DNA of 64,000 nt from Desulfogranum japonicum DSM 18378. GTDB taxonomy: Bacteria > Desulfobacterota > Desulfobulbia > Desulfobulbales > Desulfobulbaceae. Shown piece by piece: positions 30,464 through 40,064 of this stretch. Location of the stretch: positions 54,394 through 118,393 of the forward strand of contig NZ_KE386994.1 of NCBI RefSeq assembly GCF_000429945.1, given 5' to 3'. A program made the translations under genes and the position numbers. Every line of letters begins with the position of its first letter. The first letter of the stretch is position 1. The notes under the pieces were generated by a model. That model was not told the DNA's origin, made no database searches, and saw nothing but the letters and a program-made list of their open reading frames with translations.

Positions 30464-31225
30464 TACAACGGTATTGATATGGGAGGCAGGTTTATGCAGA
30501 CGCCTTTGGTCGACGGTAAACAGACCGTTCCAGTTTTCTGGTAAATTTCTACGGGCCTAGGGAGTTTGTCGGAGAATTGCTATTTTTCTCAGATTAAGGC
30601 AATTTCAGGAAATTCAGCACATCCATATAGTTGATATTTCGAGTATTGTTTTTCTGAAAATAACATAAATATGGGAAAAAAGAGCCTTCGCCGACAGACT
30701 CCTAAGATACGTCAGCTGCTTGAGAAGAGCAAGTCCAGAGCAAATAATCGTCTCGTTTTTTTAAGGTAAAAATATCATGTCTGCCCGCTATATCCATGTT
30801 CTGTATCCGTTATTCAGCACCCATCATTCATGAACAGACACCATTTACGTTCTTGTCCCATCAGCTCTGTTTAATCTGAGAAAATATAGTCGTAACATGA
30901 TATAAAGGACTGTATTTTTCTATAAATCCTATTCTAGGGCTAACTCCTGGCAAACTTGCTTGACTGAACCTGAAGTATTGGAAAAACGGTTGCCTTGAGG
31001 TTGCGTAAACAGATAACTGATGGATATATAGTCAAGTGTTGTAGATATTGTCTTTCCAAAGGATTTCAGGTGTAAATGAAAAAAAACAGGGTATTCAGTC
31101 ACGACTGTGGTACTATCTTGGAATTCTTAACATCCGTAGATGGGTACGGATTTTATCAGACAGCAGTTTTCCTCGTTTTCTCTTCTTTAACGCGACATTG
31201 CATACCATATAAAGGAAGCATATCC
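30464..31225. other. 762-bp intergenic region with a repeat element and the pepN leader
   Basis: The left part carries copy 1 of a ~142-bp element with inverted ends (30561-30702). The rest up to pepN shows no conserved ORF. A 50-codon in-frame extension before the chosen pepN start (31076-31225) is not homologous to the aminopeptidase family. Confidence 0.45.
30561..30702. repeat. Inverted-end intergenic element, copy 1
   Basis: 142 bp. The left end (GGAGTTTGTCGGAGAA..TATTTTT) and the reverse complement of the right end (GGAGTCTGTCGGCGAA..TTTTTT) match at about 19 of 27 positions. The internal segment GATATTTCGAGTATTGTTTTTCTGAAAATAACA recurs (as GATATTGCGAG..TGATTTTCTGAAAATAACA) in copy 2, split here to short runs. 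It has no coding capacity. Confidence 0.6.
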
Positions 31226-33889
31226 ATGACCTCAACGAAGAAAGAGATTTTTCTCAAAGATTATTCCCCACCAGCCTATTGTATTGATACGGTTGATTTG
31301 ACCTTTGAATTGGATCAACAGGCAACCGTGGTTACCTCTCGGTTAATGGTGAGAAAAAACAATCTGGTTTCTGAATCTCTTCCCCTGGAACTCGATGGGG
31401 AAAAGCTCCAGCTCAAATCTGTTAAGATCAACGACACGGTACTTGCCCCAGGGCAATACATCCAAACCGATGAAACTCTTTGCCTTGAAAATGTTCCGGA
31501 TTCCCCTTTTGCACTTGAAATCGTGACGGTGATTAATCCTGAAAATAATACAGCCCTTGAGGGGTTGTATCTTAGTTCAGGTAATTACTGCACGCAGTGC
31601 GAAGCAGAAGGATTCCGTCGAATTACCTATTATCCTGACAGGCCTGATGTGATGGCGGTGTTTACAACCCGCATTATTGCAGATCCCGAACAATGTCCAG
31701 TTCTCCTGTCGAATGGTAACTTGATTGAAGAGGGAATGTTGGCGGATGGAAGAAAATTTACCCTGTGGCAGGATCCCTTTAAAAAACCAAGCTATCTTTT
31801 TGCGCTGGTAGCAGGAAAACTGGTCTGTATACAAGATACTTTTACGACCATGACCGGGCGAACAGTTGATCTGCATATATATGTTGAAGAGCGTAATAAA
31901 GAGAAGTGCGGACATGCCATGACCTCTTTAAAGAAGTCCATGCGCTGGGATGAAGAGGTTTTTGGTCGAGAATATGATCTGGACCTCTTTATGATTGTAG
32001 CTGTTGATGATTTCAATATGGGTGCCATGGAAAACAAAGGACTGAATGTCTTTAATTCCAAATATGTGCTGGCCTTGCCCGAAACTGCTACTGATGCTGA
32101 TTTCGCTGGAATAGAAGGGGTCATCGGCCATGAGTATTTCCACAATTGGACGGGTAACCGGATAACTTGCAGGGACTGGTTCCAACTGAGTCTGAAAGAA
32201 GGGTTGACGGTGTTCAGGGATCAGCAGTTCTCAGCGGATATGACTTCCCATGCTGTTAAACGTATTCAGGACGCGAATATAATTCGATCATTTCAGTTTA
32301 GGGAAGATTCTGGTCCCATGGCGCATCCAGTCAGGCCACCTTCTTTTGTAGAAATCAACAATTTTTACACGTTGACAGTCTATAATAAAGGGGCAGAGGT
32401 TATCCGGATGATATACACCTTGCTTGGCGCAGAACAGTTCCGTAAGGGGATGGATCTCTATTTCCAGCGCCATGATGGGCAGGCAGTAACCTGCGATGAT
32501 TTTGTCCAGTCAATGGAAGACGCATGTGGCGTGGATCTGCGTAAATTCAGACGGTGGTACAGTCAAGCAGGTACTCCTGAGTTACAAGTTTCAACCAGTT
32601 TTGATCCAGATAAACAGGAATATACCGTTCATGTGAAACAATCGTGTCCCCCAACCAGGGAAATGGATCAAAAAGATCCTTTTTACATGCCATTGGCAAT
32701 GGGTATACTTGATCGGCACGGAGAGGTGCTGTTTCCTTCGACCTTGGATGGTATCCTGGCTGATAAAAAATCCGGAACTGTGGTTCATATCATGCAGGAT
32801 GCAGAGCAGAGCTTTGTCTTTAATGGCGTTAAAGAAGAGCCTGTGTTGTCTTTTTTGAGGAATTTTTCCGCTCCTGTAAAAGTAAAAATTGAACGAAGCA
32901 GTGAAGAACTCGGGTTACTCATGGCCCATGACCCGGATTCATTTAATCGTTGGGACGCCAGCCAACAACTCATGGCCAATGCTATTCTGGAACAGTTGGA
33001 AATAGAGAGTGATCAAGCTTCTGTGCAGGCTCCTCCGGTTCTGCTCAAGGGAATAGAGACATTACTCGAAGATCGGGAGAGTGATCCTGCCCTGATTGCC
33101 AATGCCTTGATATTGCCTTCGGAAAATTGGCTTGGGCAGCAGTTGCAAGCCATTGATCCTGTGAAACTTTTCCGTGTTCGTCATCAGCTGCGTCATAGTA
33201 TCAGTGAACGTCTTCGCGACCTCTTTTTGGCCAGGTATCAGGAACTGGCCTCTGATAAAGCATATATCTACTCTCCAGAGGAAACAGGAAGAAGGGCGCT
33301 TCGTAACTGTTGTTTGGGTTATCTGCTTGTGGCAGATCTTAAAGAAGGAGTAGCAGAAAAACAGTTGCAACTTGGCGAACAGCAGTATCGGACTGCTGAT
33401 AACATGACTGACCGTATGGCTGCCTTAAACGGTGTTGTGCATGGAGATCTGGACCTGGGAGACCGTTTGCTGAAAGAGTTTCATGCGACCTGGGGACATG
33501 ACCCGTTGCTCATTGATAAATGGCTTATGCTGCAGGCTTCCAATCCTTTGCCCGGCACACTTGAACGAGTAAAGAGCTTAACTGAACATCCTGATTTTTC
33601 ATTGAAAAATCCAAACAAAGTACGTTCTCTCATCGGCGCGTTTTGTAGTACAAACCATGCCCAGTTTCATGCTGCGAACGGAGCAGGATATACTTTTTTG
33701 GTTGACACCATATTTATCCTTGATGACATGAATCCACAAATAGCAGCTCGGATGCTGACACCGTTGACTCAATGGAGACGCTATGAAAGCAAGCGTAAAA
33801 ACCTGATGGAGCAACAGTTGGTTCGCCTGAAAAATCACGGAGGACTCAGTAGCGATGTGAGGGAGATCGTTGAGCGCAGTCTTGAATGA
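31226..33889 (+). CDS. pepN: Aminopeptidase N (M1 metallopeptidase, 887 aa)
   Basis: Start set at ATG 31226 after AGGAAG, where homology to PepN begins (EIFLKDYSPPAYCIDTVDLTF). Signatures: GAMENKGLNVFNS (substrate N-terminus), HEYFHNWTGNRITCRDWFQLSLKEGLT (zinc H-E-x-x-H ...E) and the long DUF3458 helical C-terminal region. It removes N-terminal residues from peptides in the cytoplasm. Length is typical of the ~870-890-aa bacterial PepN. It is a single gene; a hairpin follows 10 bp after its stop. Confidence 0.94.
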   Translation: MTSTKKEIFLKDYSPPAYCIDTVDLTFELDQQATVVTSRLMVRKNNLVSESLPLELDGEKLQLKSVKINDTVLAPGQYIQTDETLCLENVPDSPFALEIVTVINPENNTALEGLYLSSGNYCTQCEAEGFRRITYYPDRPDVMAVFTTRIIADPEQCPVLLSNGNLIEEGMLADGRKFTLWQDPFKKPSYLFALVAGKLVCIQDTFTTMTGRTVDLHIYVEERNKEKCGHAMTSLKKSMRWDEEVFGREYDLDLFMIVAVDDFNMGAMENKGLNVFNSKYVLALPETATDADFAGIEGVIGHEYFHNWTGNRITCRDWFQLSLKEGLTVFRDQQFSADMTSHAVKRIQDANIIRSFQFREDSGPMAHPVRPPSFVEINNFYTLTVYNKGAEVIRMIYTLLGAEQFRKGMDLYFQRHDGQAVTCDDFVQSMEDACGVDLRKFRRWYSQAGTPELQVSTSFDPDKQEYTVHVKQSCPPTREMDQKDPFYMPLAMGILDRHGEVLFPSTLDGILADKKSGTVVHIMQDAEQSFVFNGVKEEPVLSFLRNFSAPVKVKIERSSEELGLLMAHDPDSFNRWDASQQLMANAILEQLEIESDQASVQAPPVLLKGIETLLEDRESDPALIANALILPSENWLGQQLQAIDPVKLFRVRHQLRHSISERLRDLFLARYQELASDKAYIYSPEETGRRALRNCCLGYLLVADLKEGVAEKQLQLGEQQYRTADNMTDRMAALNGVVHGDLDLGDRLLKEFHATWGHDPLLIDKWLMLQASNPLPGTLERVKSLTEHPDFSLKNPNKVRSLIGAFCSTNHAQFHAANGAGYTFLVDTIFILDDMNPQIAARMLTPLTQWRRYESKRKNLMEQQLVRLKNHGGLSSDVREIVERSLE

Positions 33890-33899
33890 GTGTAACTGC

Positions 33900-33956
33900 A
33901 CAGTGCACCTGATCATTTCGCGCCCATCCTGCTTGCGAAGACCTCAGGTGTACTGT
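33900..33956. terminator. Hairpin after pepN
   Basis: Arms ACAGTGCACCTGA and TCAGGTGTACTGT pair at 12 of 13 positions, with an inner TTCGC/GCGAA stem. No T tract follows. It is probably a processing or termination structure of the pepN message; it could also be a small palindromic repeat. Confidence 0.5.
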
Positions 33957-34341
33957 AACCCCAGCTAGAAGGGAGTTGTCAAGCGTAGTTACTTTCCCTA
34001 TGAGTAGTTACTCATTGTCGGTCGCATATATATATGCAAGACCATGAGAAGGGCGGAACAGTCAATGTTTCGTCCTTGTCTTGATGTTTGTTATTATGGA
34101 AAAGGGATATTCGTAACTGACCACAGGTACTCCACGGAGTCTCCCGATGATCGCTTACCTCTTTGCACGATCGCGGTGTCCCGCATAGACCTACAGGAGT
34201 CTTCACATACCTGCGAAAAACCGCGCTTGCACAAATTTGAAGCGCCTGTGACCCGTTACGACTTAGACCCAATTGAAATATCAGTGTTGTTAACTCCGTG
34301 ATCAGTTACGGAATATTCAGAGTAAAATCTGGAGGAGTACC
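33957..34341. other. Palindrome-rich non-coding region before the carboxylesterase gene
   Basis: Holds a 16-bp palindrome ATGAGTAGTTACTCAT at about 34000-34015 and a long-range inverted pair CGTAAC..CACAGG / CCTGTG..GTTACG enclosing about 130 bp (near 34112-34262). No gene is supported in it. The density of dyads is higher than in other gaps here and may reflect a structured RNA or a decayed insertion. Confidence 0.4.
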
Positions 34342-35004
34342 ATGACGTTACTGCCAGCAGTTGAATTGACTACAGGATCCATCCCCGATGCAACTGTTAT
34401 CTGGTTGCATGGTCTTGGTGCTGATGGAAATGATTTTGCCCCAATTGTTCCTGAATTGCAGCTTCCAAAGAATGCACAGGTTCGTTTTCTCTTCCCACAC
34501 GCCCCGTCTATTCCTGTCACGGTGAACGGCGGTTATGTCATGCCGGCCTGGTTTGACATTTTGGAAATGGAGATTGACCGTAAAGTTGACTCCCGGCAAT
34601 TAGTCAGTTCGGCGGAGAAAATTCGCCTGTTTATCGATAGAGAGATTGAGCGAGGCATAAACAGCAAGCGGATACTTCTTGCAGGGTTTTCCCAAGGAGG
34701 CGCCGTAGCATATCACCTGAGCCTCACTTATGATAAACCACTGGGAGGATTACTTGCCATGTCTACCTATTTTGCGACCAGTGATATTATAGAAGTTTCT
34801 GATGCAAACAAGGCATTACCAATAGCTATCCAGCATGGTACCTTTGACCCTGTGGTTCCAGAAAATCTTGGCCAAAAAGCTGCTGCAACGCTTAGTGAGT
34901 GGGGATATGTTGTGAGATACCAGAACTATCCCATGGAGCATAGTGTCTGCCCGCAGCAGATAGATCATATAAGTGAATGGTTTGTTGAAAGGTTGGGTAT
35001 GTAA
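34342..35004 (+). CDS. Carboxylesterase/phospholipase family hydrolase (220 aa)
   Basis: An alpha/beta hydrolase of the EstB/acyl-protein-thioesterase type: VIWLHGLGADGNDFAPIVPEL, PAWFDIL, nucleophile elbow AGFSQGGAVAYH, catalytic Asp in HGTFDPVVP and His in EHSVCPQQIDHISEW. It cleaves short-chain esters; the natural substrate is unknown. GGAGGAG gives a strong ribosome site. A perfect hairpin follows. Confidence 0.9.
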   Translation: MTLLPAVELTTGSIPDATVIWLHGLGADGNDFAPIVPELQLPKNAQVRFLFPHAPSIPVTVNGGYVMPAWFDILEMEIDRKVDSRQLVSSAEKIRLFIDREIERGINSKRILLAGFSQGGAVAYHLSLTYDKPLGGLLAMSTYFATSDIIEVSDANKALPIAIQHGTFDPVVPENLGQKAAATLSEWGYVVRYQNYPMEHSVCPQQIDHISEWFVERLGM

Positions 35005-35032
35005 ACCGTCATTTATATGGTTTAGTTTAGCT

Positions 35033-35071
35033 GGAGTACATGGGTTTTTTCCATGTACTCCTTAATACATA
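35033..35071. terminator. Terminator between the carboxylesterase and transporter genes
   Basis: GGAGTACATGG (35033-35043) and CCATGTACTCC (35051-35061) form a perfect 11-bp stem with a GTTTTTT loop. A T-rich stretch follows at about 35070-35077. It separates two converging genes. Confidence 0.75.
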
Positions 35072-35075
35072 TTTT

Positions 35076-37034
35076 TTAGTAAAATAGCATGAGCATTGTC
35101 GTCAAGACAATGAGGAAAAGCAGCGTCATGCCTGTACCGGTTTTGATATAGTCCATGGTTTGATATCCTCCAGGTCTCATCACCAAGGCATTTACCTGAT
35201 GTGTAGGTAAGACAAAGGTGTTAGAGGCTGCCAGTGCAACAACCATTGCTGCAAGCCTTGGATCAACTCCTGTTTCTGTGGCCATATCCATGGCAAGTGG
35301 TACCAGTAGTACAGTGGCACCTACGTTTGAGACAACAAGGGTGAAAAAGGAGGTGAGGACACCAATGATCAGTAAAAATAGTCCTTCGGGGACAACTCCC
35401 AAGACTCCCATGATGGTTGTTGCCATCCATTCAGCAGCTCCGGATTTTTGAAAAGCGAGTCCCAGTGGTATAAGACCAGCCAGAAGAAATATAGTCATCC
35501 AGTCAATTGAGCGGTAGGCTTCGTCTATTGAAAGCACCTTGAATAAGACCATACCCAGTGCCCCTGTCAACAGGCATATAGAGAGTGATATGTTCATCTG
35601 AAACCCCAAGAATGCAGCAACTGGTTTCAGCCAGAGTATCATGGCCAAGGTGATCAGGAGCCATCCAAATGCAACTTTTGCTTTTTCTTCTCTGACAACC
35701 TCTCCTTTAATTTCAGTGGTAAACGCAAAACATTCTTTTTTGCTGAGCTCACGAAATTTTTCCCACCTGCCAAACATCAGCAGGGCATCGCCGGTTTTGA
35801 ATGTTTCTTTGGTAATCTGATTAAATTGGCATATGCCATCTCGGCATAAAACAACGGGAACTATACCGTTTCGTTTACGAAAGCGACGTTCTCTCATGTT
35901 GGTTCCGACTAACTCTGAGCGAGGAGTTATGATCCCCTCAACCATCCCAGCGTTATTGGGCGAGAAGTCCTCTGCAAATGTATCGAGGTCACCTTTAAAA
36001 ATCCAGCCGAGGTCCTCTGCACATTGCCTGACGTGTTCTTCATTGCCAACCATGGCCAGGGTTTCGCCGGAATGGATGAGTTCATAACGGGTGGGTGCAT
36101 AGTTTTTTTGTTTGGTATCATGGGAATAGACACCGGCAATACTTACGTGGTACTTGTCACGGACATGGAGTTCTTCCAGGGTAAAGGAACCAAAGTCATC
36201 AGGTATATCGACCTCAAAAACGCCTGCTATCTCCTGGTAGGTGTCAGCCAGAGAGGCTGGCATGAGCGCACTGTCTTCCTGGTTATCTTTTTTATTGGGC
36301 ATTACCATTCGACCCAAAAACATAAAATAGCAAATCGCCGCAAGAACCAGTGCTATGCCAATGGGGGTTTGCGTAAACATGCCCAACGGTTCAACTTTTG
36401 TTCCCAATGTATTGAGTTCATTTGCCTGGTAGATAAGGTCGTTAAGAAGAATGGTGGGACTTGCTCCCACAAGAGTTATTGTTCCTCCAATGATTGCACA
36501 ATACGCCATGGGAAGAAGTATTTTTGAAGGAGAAATACCAGTCTGCCTGCCAATCCTTCGAACTGCAGGAAGAAATAACGCTGCAGCTCCAATATTTTGC
36601 ATAAAACTCGATATAAATGCCACAGTTACAGATATAGATACAACAATACTTTTTTCAGATTTACCGGATATTTTCAATATGTAACGTGCAAGTAAGTTCA
36701 TGCACCCTGTTTTATCCAATCCTGCACCGATAATAATTACACCTATGATAGCAACCACGGCATTACTTGATAGACCGCTGATTGCTTCCTGGGGTGTCAC
36801 AAGGTTAAGCATTGGAAGTGCGACCATCATGAGTATGCCAACAACATCGACTCTTACCCATTCAAAGACGAACAGGAGTATGACTAGGATCAGAACCGAA
36901 AATACAATACCCATTTCAAAGGTAAAGGTTGGTGCTCCCTGGTTTGGCAACTCAGCTGCCTGTAATGCCTCGAATCCAAGAAAAAATATACCTAAAGTAT
37001 AGAATATCATTCTGAATACCTGGGATTGTGACAT
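35076..37034 (-). CDS. SLC13/DASS-type transporter with two TrkA-C domains (652 aa)
   Basis: About 10-12 membrane helices in two halves flank a central cytoplasmic pair of RCK-C (TrkA-C) domains (about residues 270-440; segments EVDIPDDFGSFTLEELHVRDKY and VPVVLCRDGICQFNQI..KTGDALLMFGRWEKF). SSNAVVAIIGVIIIGAGLDKTG and ASPTILLNDLIYQ in the first half and SNVGATVLLVPLAMDMA in the second are the DASS/ArsB-like motifs. Related proteins (SAC1/SLT type) move sulfate or carboxylates with sodium. The RCK domains may sense ligand. Substrate unknown. Confidence 0.85.
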   Translation of the reverse strand: MSQSQVFRMIFYTLGIFFLGFEALQAAELPNQGAPTFTFEMGIVFSVLILVILLFVFEWVRVDVVGILMMVALPMLNLVTPQEAISGLSSNAVVAIIGVIIIGAGLDKTGCMNLLARYILKISGKSEKSIVVSISVTVAFISSFMQNIGAAALFLPAVRRIGRQTGISPSKILLPMAYCAIIGGTITLVGASPTILLNDLIYQANELNTLGTKVEPLGMFTQTPIGIALVLAAICYFMFLGRMVMPNKKDNQEDSALMPASLADTYQEIAGVFEVDIPDDFGSFTLEELHVRDKYHVSIAGVYSHDTKQKNYAPTRYELIHSGETLAMVGNEEHVRQCAEDLGWIFKGDLDTFAEDFSPNNAGMVEGIITPRSELVGTNMRERRFRKRNGIVPVVLCRDGICQFNQITKETFKTGDALLMFGRWEKFRELSKKECFAFTTEIKGEVVREEKAKVAFGWLLITLAMILWLKPVAAFLGFQMNISLSICLLTGALGMVLFKVLSIDEAYRSIDWMTIFLLAGLIPLGLAFQKSGAAEWMATTIMGVLGVVPEGLFLLIIGVLTSFFTLVVSNVGATVLLVPLAMDMATETGVDPRLAAMVVALAASNTFVLPTHQVNALVMRPGGYQTMDYIKTGTGMTLLFLIVLTTMLMLFY

Positions 37035-37219
37035 GTAAACTCCATTTGGCTAATTTGAAGAAATAGTAACCGTCCTGCCTATATTGTACTAAAAAATATC
37101 ATGGGTTTCCCACCAATTCTATGCAGTTTTATAAATTAAATTTATCAAATTACTTGAAAGGTGAATACCTATTCATTGTATTGACGTGGTAACTCAGGTC
37201 ATAGTTGCACATAATTGAT

Positions 37220-37248
37220 TTGACTGAAATGAACTACTTAATTATGAT
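37220..37248 (+). promoter_or_regulatory. Near-consensus promoter for the kinase-like gene
   Basis: TTGACT (37220-37225), a 17-bp spacer and TATGAT (37243-37248), about 46 bp upstream of the gene at 37294. Confidence 0.65.
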
Positions 37249-37293
37249 AAAAGTAATGAGTATATATATTGATTCAGACATGCGAGGTGAGGA

Positions 37294-38133
37294 ATGTCAA
37301 TTATAACTATTTCTAGGGGATCTTTTAGTAGGGGCAAAGAAGTTGCTGAGAAACTGGCAGAAAAGCTTGGTTATGAATGTGTATCCAGAGAAATATTACT
37401 GGAGGCTTCTGAAGAATTCAATATTCCTGAGATTCGTCTTAAGAGCGCTATGCATGATTCTGCATCCGTTCTTGAAAGATTCAGCCATGGTAAATTAAGA
37501 TATATAAGCTATTATAAGTATGCTCTCTTAAACCATGTAGTGAATAATAATATCGTTTATCATGGTTTAGCTGGTCAATATATACTTAAAGATATACCTC
37601 ATGTTTTTAAAATACGAGTTCAGGCAGATTTTGAAGATCGTATTGAACAAGTTATGAAGCATGACCATGTTTCACGGAATAAAGCTATATCTATCATTAA
37701 AAAAGATGATAAGGAGCGACGAAAGTGGAGTTTGCAGCTGTATGGGATAGACACAAAAGATAGCAGTTTATACGATCTTGTAATTAATATTCACAAAATC
37801 ACAGTAGATGACGCTGTTAACCTTATTTCTTCTGTGGTGGATACTCCAGCTTTTCAAGCTACTCCTGAATCTCAGCGTAAAATAGAAGATCTTACCTTGG
37901 CAGCGAAAATTCATGCTTTATTAATAGACTATTCGTTGATGGTTGAAGTCAAGGTCGAGAATAAAACAGCCTGTCTTTCAAATATCGGCGAAGTGCTTAA
38001 ATATGATGAGGTTATCAGGTCTCGCATAGAAAAGATCATTTTAGCTATTGATGGTATCGAGCAGGTTAAATTTTTGGACGAAATCACTGAAAAATACGAT
38101 CATGTTAATCCGTTTTATAATATAGGTCGATAA
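37294..38133 (+). CDS. Cytidylate-kinase-like protein with a C-terminal BON-like domain (279 aa)
   Basis: The N-terminus MSIITISRGSFSRGKEVAEKLAEKLGYECVSREILLEAS has the layout of the cytidylate-kinase-like (Cytidylate_kin2) family, including VYHGLAGQYIL and DRIEQVMKHDHVSRNKAISIIKKDDKERRKW. The P-loop lacks the usual Gly-Lys-Ser/Thr, so true nucleotide kinase activity is doubtful. From about residue 195 a BON-like alpha/beta segment follows (TLAAKIHALLID..VKVENKTACLSNIGEV). It may be a nucleotide- or lipid-sensing regulator. GAGGTGAGG precedes the start. Confidence 0.75.
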   Translation: MSIITISRGSFSRGKEVAEKLAEKLGYECVSREILLEASEEFNIPEIRLKSAMHDSASVLERFSHGKLRYISYYKYALLNHVVNNNIVYHGLAGQYILKDIPHVFKIRVQADFEDRIEQVMKHDHVSRNKAISIIKKDDKERRKWSLQLYGIDTKDSSLYDLVINIHKITVDDAVNLISSVVDTPAFQATPESQRKIEDLTLAAKIHALLIDYSLMVEVKVENKTACLSNIGEVLKYDEVIRSRIEKIILAIDGIEQVKFLDEITEKYDHVNPFYNIGR

Positions 38134-38144
38134 ATTGTCCTCTT

Positions 38145-38882
38145 TTAGGCGACAATATCAAGAGGTTGGTAAGAGTCCTGTCTGGATGAAGGGGGGGATT
38201 CAGAGGGAGACGTCTCTTCGCTGACATTACCGGTATTATCATCATTTGAGGGGGGTAGAGCTTCGGCTCTCTCCTGTTGCAATTCGCTCCTGGCCTGGTT
38301 AGCTTTTGCAGAAGCTTGAGCCGCGATTTGTCTATCAGCTGCCGACGGATTGGCAGGTGCCATGGCTGCATTTCGAACGGTTTCCATTTTTGTGATGGTT
38401 TCTTCAGGTGTGGACTCTTCGCTCAGACTGATTGGGACTTCTCCCCCTACAGCATAGCGTTTACCGTCAGGACCTTTTTGATATGTGAAACTCATCCCGC
38501 CAGCGGCGTATTTTCCAGCCTGGGAAAGATGGGCCTGCTCATGAGCCCGAACTTCTCTGTCTCTCGTTTTTAGTTTCTCTACAGCTTGCTGTTCTTCAGG
38601 GCTTAGGCCGTATTCTTCAGCCTGGCTGGTTGAATTTTTCGAGTCTGCTTGAGGTGGTTGTTCGTCGGTTCTTCGGGAAGCTTCCTGCGCCTCTGGAGAT
38701 AAAGTAACTTTGTCAGCTATTGGGTTTTGTTCCGTGGGATCATCATTATCCTGGGAAACCGATACAGGGATATATACCTGTCGGACCGGTTCGGAGCTGA
38801 GCGATTGCTGCATATAGGCCTGCATGCCCATTGAAACAGCAATATGTGATGGTATATTTTGGCTGATCTGCATTGTTTGCAT
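38145..38882 (-). CDS. SprA-related putative metalloprotease (245 aa)
   Basis: The core AVEKLKTRDREVRAHEQAHLSQAGKYAAGGMSFTYQKGPDGKRYAVGGEVPISLS is the conserved part of the SprA-related family; the HEQAH is an H-E-x-x-H zinc motif. Long Ser/Gln/Pro/Asp-rich low-complexity arms flank it, with a Gln/Ala helical segment after the core (ASAKANQARSELQQERAE). No signal peptide is visible. Members are spread through Proteobacteria with unknown role. It converges on the kinase-like gene with only 11 bp between stops. Confidence 0.75.
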   Translation of the reverse strand: MQTMQISQNIPSHIAVSMGMQAYMQQSLSSEPVRQVYIPVSVSQDNDDPTEQNPIADKVTLSPEAQEASRRTDEQPPQADSKNSTSQAEEYGLSPEEQQAVEKLKTRDREVRAHEQAHLSQAGKYAAGGMSFTYQKGPDGKRYAVGGEVPISLSEESTPEETITKMETVRNAAMAPANPSAADRQIAAQASAKANQARSELQQERAEALPPSNDDNTGNVSEETSPSESPPSSRQDSYQPLDIVA

Positions 38883-39023
38883 TTTATTGATTTGGTATCA
38901 GTATAATCATACACGATCATTGGTTTTCAATGCAAGTCATACTGCTGATTTTGGGATAATTTTTTCATTTCTGTCTAAGGGGTGAATCCAGTGAAATAAT
39001 AATGATTGAGGACAGCTGCGTGC

Positions 39024-39052
39024 TTGACAGTTGTGGAAGAGAAATCCATAGT
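39024..39052 (+). promoter_or_regulatory. Probable promoter of the DUF533 gene
   Basis: TTGACA (39024-39029), 17 bp, CATAGT (39047-39052), 64 bp before the first possible start at 39117. Confidence 0.5.
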
Positions 39053-39116
39053 GTAAGGCTATTGAATTGAATATTTCTGACTGTCGCAACAGGAGAAATG
39101 ATTTGTTAAAAAGGCC

Positions 39117-39890
39117 ATGATGTATCAAAAAATACCATGGGCTGTAACCCAACATTCGCATATGATAAATACAGAAAAACTGCTTGGCAAAGTACTTGGT
39201 GAGATTACAGGCTCCGGATATGGAAAAAAAAGTAAAAAGGGTAAGAAACAGAAATCAGGATTTGACGCAGTAGCTGACCAGTTGACTTCCGGTAAAGGGC
39301 TGATGACGATTATTGGCCTTGGAGTAGGGGCATATGAGATTTATCGTCAACAACAAGGGCAGCAACAGCCTGCAATTCCCGGTGGAAACCCGTCTCCAGG
39401 CTACCAGGTGCCTCCTGCACTGCCTTCATCCGGTAACGTTCCACCTCCCCCTCCACCGATTCCGTCTTCACCTCAGGTGTCAGGGCCTTCTTCCTCAAAC
39501 GTCACTCCTCCTCATGGCTCGATCGATAACGAAGTTTCGGAGCAGCATAAACAGGAGCTTTCCCTGCGCATGATCCAGGTTATGGTTGCGGCGGCACACG
39601 CTGACGGGACTCTGGATGAAGCAGAAGAACAGAAAATATTGGATAAATTACAGGGGGCAGACCTGACAAGTGAGGAAACCATATTTTTGCTGGAAGAGTT
39701 GCATAACCCAAAAAGCATTGCTCAGCTGATTTCGGGAATAGATGTTCCGAGAATGGGAAAGAGCATGTATATGCTCGCTGCTGCTGCCATTGAAATCGAT
39801 ACAGAGGAAGAACGGGCCTGGCTTGATCAGCTGGCAGAAGCCTTGGGGCTCAGCAAAGGAATGCAGTCTTTCCTAGAACAGCAGGTATAG
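39117..39890 (+). CDS. DUF533 (YebE-like, TerB-fold) protein (257 aa)
   Basis: N-terminal region with a basic KKSKKGKKQK stretch and a weak membrane segment (GLMTIIGLGVGAYEIY). A Pro/Gln-rich linker (about 75-130) follows, then a helical C-terminal domain, SLRMIQVMVAAAHADGTLDEAEEQKILDKL, which carries the D-G-x-L-D-E-x-E metal-like motif of TerB/DUF533 proteins. Start: ATG 39117 has AAAAAGG in front; the Met at 39162 is an alternative. Probable membrane-associated stress or envelope protein; function unknown. Confidence 0.75.
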   Translation: MMYQKIPWAVTQHSHMINTEKLLGKVLGEITGSGYGKKSKKGKKQKSGFDAVADQLTSGKGLMTIIGLGVGAYEIYRQQQGQQQPAIPGGNPSPGYQVPPALPSSGNVPPPPPPIPSSPQVSGPSSSNVTPPHGSIDNEVSEQHKQELSLRMIQVMVAAAHADGTLDEAEEQKILDKLQGADLTSEETIFLLEELHNPKSIAQLISGIDVPRMGKSMYMLAAAAIEIDTEEERAWLDQLAEALGLSKGMQSFLEQQV

Positions 39891-40005
39891 ATTTATTTGC
39901 CTGTTTTCCCTTTAAGGCGTGTATGCGGCCGCTGAGTCGGCAGACGACGTTGAGCGCCCGCGAATACTTTGTTCAGAAAGAGTTTTACTGCAGCATGTAG
40001 ATAGA

Positions 40006-40052
40006 ACAACAACAGGGCCCCAAAAAAAGAAGGAATGGAGTCCTGTTGTTGT
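40006..40052 (-). other. Hairpin downstream of the AIM24 gene
   Basis: Perfect 11-bp arms ACAACAACAGG / CCTGTTGTTGT around a 25-nt loop that contains a T run in the leftward direction. It ends 13 bp from the AIM24 stop and may terminate or stabilise that message. The remaining gap (39891-40005) has nothing recognisable. Confidence 0.45.
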
Positions 40053-40064
40053 GATGGCTGTTGG

